Source: Micractinium sp. NFX-FRZ
Taxonomy: Eukaryota; Chlorophyta; Trebouxiophyceae; Chlorellales; Chlorellaceae
Reading direction: 5' to 3'
DNA length: 64,000 nt
Assembly: GCA_029339195.1 (NCBI GenBank)
Contig: JAPTJF010000356.1
Location: 1-64,000, forward strand
The notes under the pieces were generated by a model. That model did not search any database. It saw only the letters and a program-made list of their open reading frames with translations, and had not been told where the DNA came from. The number at the start of each line of letters is the position of its first letter. Positions within the stretch are counted from its first letter, which is position 1. Made by a program: the position numbers and the translations under genes. Shown piece after piece: positions 60,757 to 64,000 of the stretch.

Positions 60757-60761
60757 TTACA
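60757..60761 (-). terminator. TGTAA polyadenylation motif (minus)
   Basis: On the minus strand TGTAA lies about 345 bp past the stop of the TauD-like gene. Confidence 0.45.
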
Positions 60762-60924
60762 AGACTACCACAGTTTGCAAAGTGCGGGGTGCCGATGGGG
60801 AGGTGGAGGAGGGATGGAAGCAGAGCAGGCACAGCAGGTGTCGGCTCCCTTGCACGGAATTGGCGCCAAAGCAGAATAGTGGCTCCCCAACAGGCCTATT
60901 CAATGCGCGGGTACAAAAGATGGA

Positions 60925-60998
60925 GGAGATACATACGTGACACATGTGCAGCGACCACAAGCAATAGCACACGCTCAATGTGAGCTGCACAGGCGGCA
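60925..60998. repeat. Dispersed direct repeat, left copy
   Basis: The block from ACATACGTGACAC to CTCAATGTGAGCTGCACAGG is shared with about 63926-63993 in the same orientation, with scattered differences. The right copy runs close to the window edge. Confidence 0.8.
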
Positions 60999-61102
60999 GG
61001 CACATGCGCATGCTGGTGCCGCCCAAACACCCGCCCGTTGGGTGGGAAGCACAGCCTGTGCCAGCCTGAGTTGTGGACCGAGCGCCTCGCATCCAGGCTG
61101 GG

Positions 61103-64000
61103 CTACTCGGCATCCAGAGGGGCCGTCAGCTTGGTACTGCCGCCCAGGCTGTACACACCGCTCACCAGCGGCGAGTCCGAGTCTGCAGGTGCAGAGGCAC
61201 ACACAATGACGGGCCAGATTAGGGTTTCCTCCGCTTCCCTGGTGCGAGGCAAAACCATGGAACGCCTTCATTCAATTTGAGTGTAGGCGGGCCAGCGCTT
61301 GCGGGAGCACGGGGCGGCCTACCCTTGCCGCACCGCCAGGTGGCGGCAGCAGCGGGACACTTGGGAGGCAGCCATGGCATAGTGCCACTGGCCCAGTGCC
61401 TGGGGCCCAGTGTCCGGGTAGAGCAAAGCACAGGCGGGCGGCAGCGGCAGCAATTCCTCTCAATCCACAATCAAGCTCGCTCGCTTTGAAAAGACCGCAT
61501 CCCCTCGCCGGCAGGCAGCCCCATGCTGCCCGTGCCGCCAACAGCAGCCTGGCTTGATGCAGTGACCTCTCCCCCGACTCACATGCGGGGTCAATGGGGA
61601 GGGGCGCATCGGGGCGCAGGGCCCACAGGCGAAGCAGGTGACGCCTGTTCTCCCAGCCCTGCGGGCGGCGGGCACACAAGGAGGGGGCGGCACAGGGTGT
61701 GAGGGCAGCGCAGCGCACACAGGCAGCGGTCACAGGCTGGGTGCCCCTTCGAACACTGCCCAGGGCAGCACGTGCAGCACTGCACCGGCAGGTGGTGGCG
61801 GCCGGAGGGAGGCCCACCTGGGGGGGGGGGGGAGTTGCACAGATGCAGCCCCCCAGAATCAGCAAAGCGTGCATGCATGCAAACCATGGGTCCTCTGCAG
61901 GTCATCCCGCGCTGTGCTGTGCAGCACCCTGGGAAACCAGCATTCCCGGGGTGAACAGCATGCCCGGACCACAGCATGCACACCGCCACCGGTCATTCAC
62001 TGGGTCAAAACTGACAGAAGTTTTTTAAGCTTGTGCCAACTAACAGAAAGTAAGGGAGCGGCGCTTACCCACCTCGTGGTCCTCATACTCGGTGCGCGTG
62101 TGCAGGTTGCTCCAGTTGTGCAGCAGCTGGATGTCGCCCGGCTGCAGGCAGGGGTGAGCGCACAAGGAGGCGCGATCTAGACAGGCCCCACGGGTGCATT
62201 CTTTCGGTGTCCCTGGAGAGCACCTGCAGTGCTGGTTCATTGAATCAATACAAGCCCCCCTGCGGTGTGCCGCCCCATTGCGGGACACTCCAGCTTGCCG
62301 GGGGGCCAGCGTTTGCTGCGAACAAGCGGCTGGGCACAGCATGCACGGCGTGGCGTTCGCTGCCAACGAGCGGCTGAGCACAGCATGCACAGCATGGCAC
62401 ACACCTGCAGGTCGTGCGAGATGTGCAGCTCCTCCGCCGCCTCGTTGATGGCGGCCAGCGCCTGCACGCAACACATGCAGAGGGGTTTCATAAAGTTGGA
62501 GAGCGACACAGCGCCTCTGGCAATGGCAAACAAGCCAGACGCCGGGCCGGGCACGTGCAGGGGGAACTTAGGGGAACTTAGCTTCACTCCCGCTACCCGC
62601 CGGCAGCCGCAGATCGGTCAGCCAACAGCTGCGCGCCTGTCCATCGCGGCCCTGGGGCCTGCCTCACCTCCAGCTGCTTCTCCGTCAGGCGGGGCACCTC
62701 TGGGAACGCCTGCGCCTGGTGGATGGTGTACTCCCCTGGCGTCAGGGTCAGGAGGCCCTGCAAAGCAAAGCCGTGTAAAGAAGTGATAATAAGGTAGTGT
62801 TGAGACAGCCAAGAGGCTGAACTTTGAGCAGGGTGGGCAGTGGGGTGGCCCGGCGGACACTAGAGTCGCCAGCTGGCATCAGCGTCAGGCACACACTGCA
62901 GTGAGAATGCTGACGCACGCCTCAGGCTCAGGTGCTGGACACACTTTCTAGGACTGCCCCCGGTGCTCGCAGTGGCTTGCCTGGTAGTGTTGCAGGATGG
63001 GCATTGCGTAGTACGGCGCCTTGCCGGGCTGCTGCTCCCCCGTGTGACTGAAGTAAAAGGGCTGCGCCAGCACCTGCAGCGGCGGGCGGGCGGGCAGCGG
63101 GTGAGCACGACATGTCGGCAAGCGGCAGCGGTGCACAGGCCGACCTAGTTGCTGGCAGGGCGGCTATGCCACAGCTGGCTGCGCCGATGCAAAGCAAGCT
63201 GGCGAGGCCAGCGAGGAACGGGGGCTGAGCTGCAGCTCCTGGCGGCGGGGGAGGTGAGCGGGCACGGGAGCGCCGAATCAAGCACCCATCAAGTCGGCCG
63301 CTTCATCCATCTGACTGGGCAGCTCCTAGACAATGGCACCCTCTGACACCACCAGCGCATAGGGGCACTTTAGCCAACCAACCCAATCCAACCAGACCAG
63401 ATTGGATCGAGCGTGCCCTTAAGGAGGCACAAGCCTGCGTCCACCCCTCACCTCATTCAGGTCTGGCCGCTTCTCCAGGATGCGGTTGTAGATGCTGATG
63501 GAGCTGGCCCAGCGACTGCGGGCAGGCAAGGCAGGAAAGCGAGTCACAGGCGTGATGCAATGTGGTGAAGGGCAGGGCCTCTCGCAGCAACCCACCCCAC
63601 CTTACTCGGGCATGCAACGCCCATGCATACGGGCCGCCTCGCCTCGCCCGCCCTTGCTAGTCCCCGTCAGCGCCAGCACGCTGGCCAGGTGTGTGCAAAC
63701 CGTGTGGAGGACAACCAAATCCCGTCAGGACCTGGTGCAAGCCTGCCTCACCTGAGCCCGCCCTTCTTGGGCCCCTTGAGCGCCAGCAGGCTGACCAGGT
63801 GGGTGGCGTCGGCGTGCCAGGGCTGCGCCGCGCGGGTCTGGTAGATGCGGGTCTCTGGATGGGAGGGGTCCTTGCCAATGTCCTTGATGTGACCCACCTG
63901 CGTGTTGGGGAGCCATCGGGGGCACATACGTGACACGTGTGCAGGTGACACAAGCAATCGCTCAGGCTCAATGTGAGCTGCACAGGCCGCGCTCCCGTGC
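61103..64000 (-). CDS. TauD/TfdA-like Fe(II)/2-oxoglutarate dioxygenase, 5' part missing
   Basis: Eight minus-strand exons lie in the window: 63752-63897, 63452-63515, 62981-63073, 62668-62757, 62405-62461, 62073-62141, 61583-61658 and 61103-61182. They give the last 224 residues in one frame, ending at TAG 61103-61105. The N-terminal part lies beyond 64000. Iron-binding features are visible: the HxD pair in PWHADATHLVSLL, and the distal histidine in LLHNWSNLHTRTEYED. The 2-oxoglutarate-binding arginine fits RRHLLRLW. This layout matches the clavaminate synthase-like/TauD branch; the substrate is unknown and need not be taurine. The intron after exon 62981-63073 has a GC donor (GCAAGC). A decayed echo of the first visible exon lies at 63655-63700. 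Confidence 0.85.
62310..62400. repeat. 44-bp tandem repeat, two units
   Basis: Two units share a GCTGC(G/C)AAC(A/G)AGCGGCTG block followed by CACAGCATGCAC. They lie in the intron just past the donor of exon 62405-62461. Confidence 0.7.
63926..63993. repeat. Dispersed direct repeat, right copy
   Basis: This copy matches about 60925-60998. It lies in the intron upstream of the first visible TauD-like exon and near the window end, so the true repeat may be longer. Confidence 0.8.

Larger units (their letters stand above)
59289..61102. other. Intergenic region with tandem repeats
   Basis: No gene is supported. A ~45-bp unit with GTCCAG, GGTCC and AGGCC words is repeated about three times at 59810-59960. 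Frames at 59966-60559 (plus) and 60161-60457 (minus) lack motifs and splice support. A minus-strand TGTAA lies at 60757-60761. One copy of a dispersed repeat lies at about 60925-60998. Confidence 0.45.

Overview
The window is nuclear DNA from a GC-rich, intron-dense green alga, most likely a Chlorella-like trebouxiophyte. The evidence is a plastid-targeted D1-type C-terminal processing protease, a plant-type rhodanese with a membrane tail, many short exons, and TGTAA polyadenylation motifs downstream of several stop codons. The species call is inference, since no marker gene was compared. I assembled eleven genes by hand from splice sites. Reading frame was carried across the chosen junctions of every model, except the 5' ends noted as uncertain and the assembly gap in the eighth gene.

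Layout from left to right: (+) calcineurin-like metallophosphoesterase, 414-3379; (+) cysteine-rich PAN/Apple-like type II membrane protein, 4091-6406; (-) CtpA protease, 6646-10793; (+) thylakoid-type rhodanese protein, 11096-15087; (+) extended-synaptotagmin-like SMP/C2 protein, 15804-23540; (-) ABCC transporter with 38 exons and 1,533 residues, 23955-39970; (+) RS/RRM splicing factor, 40391-43950; (+) very large glutamine/alanine-rich protein interrupted by a 25-N gap, 45461-53954; (-) acidic/basic low-complexity protein, 55475-57019; (-) two-span plastid-type membrane protein, 58175-59288; (-) TauD-like dioxygenase cut by the right edge, 61103-64000.

How the genes relate: the protease and rhodanese start codons face each other across about 300 bp and both products look thylakoid-directed, so shared control is plausible. 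The ABC transporter and the splicing factor also share a short divergent interval. The E-Syt-like protein would work at ER-plasma membrane contacts and the ABCC protein in membrane export. Nothing here forms an operon or a defence cluster.

The most unusual signal is not a gene. Introns in most genes carry one to five degraded tandem copies of the neighbouring exon edge together with its splice site. I call these exon-edge echoes. They occur on the donor side, the acceptor side or both. Some keep an open frame and usable GT or AG. In at least two places they seem to have produced a new intron or exon. GC-AG introns are also unusually common, about 9 of roughly 110. No mobile-element proteins, rRNA, tRNA or CRISPR arrays were seen.
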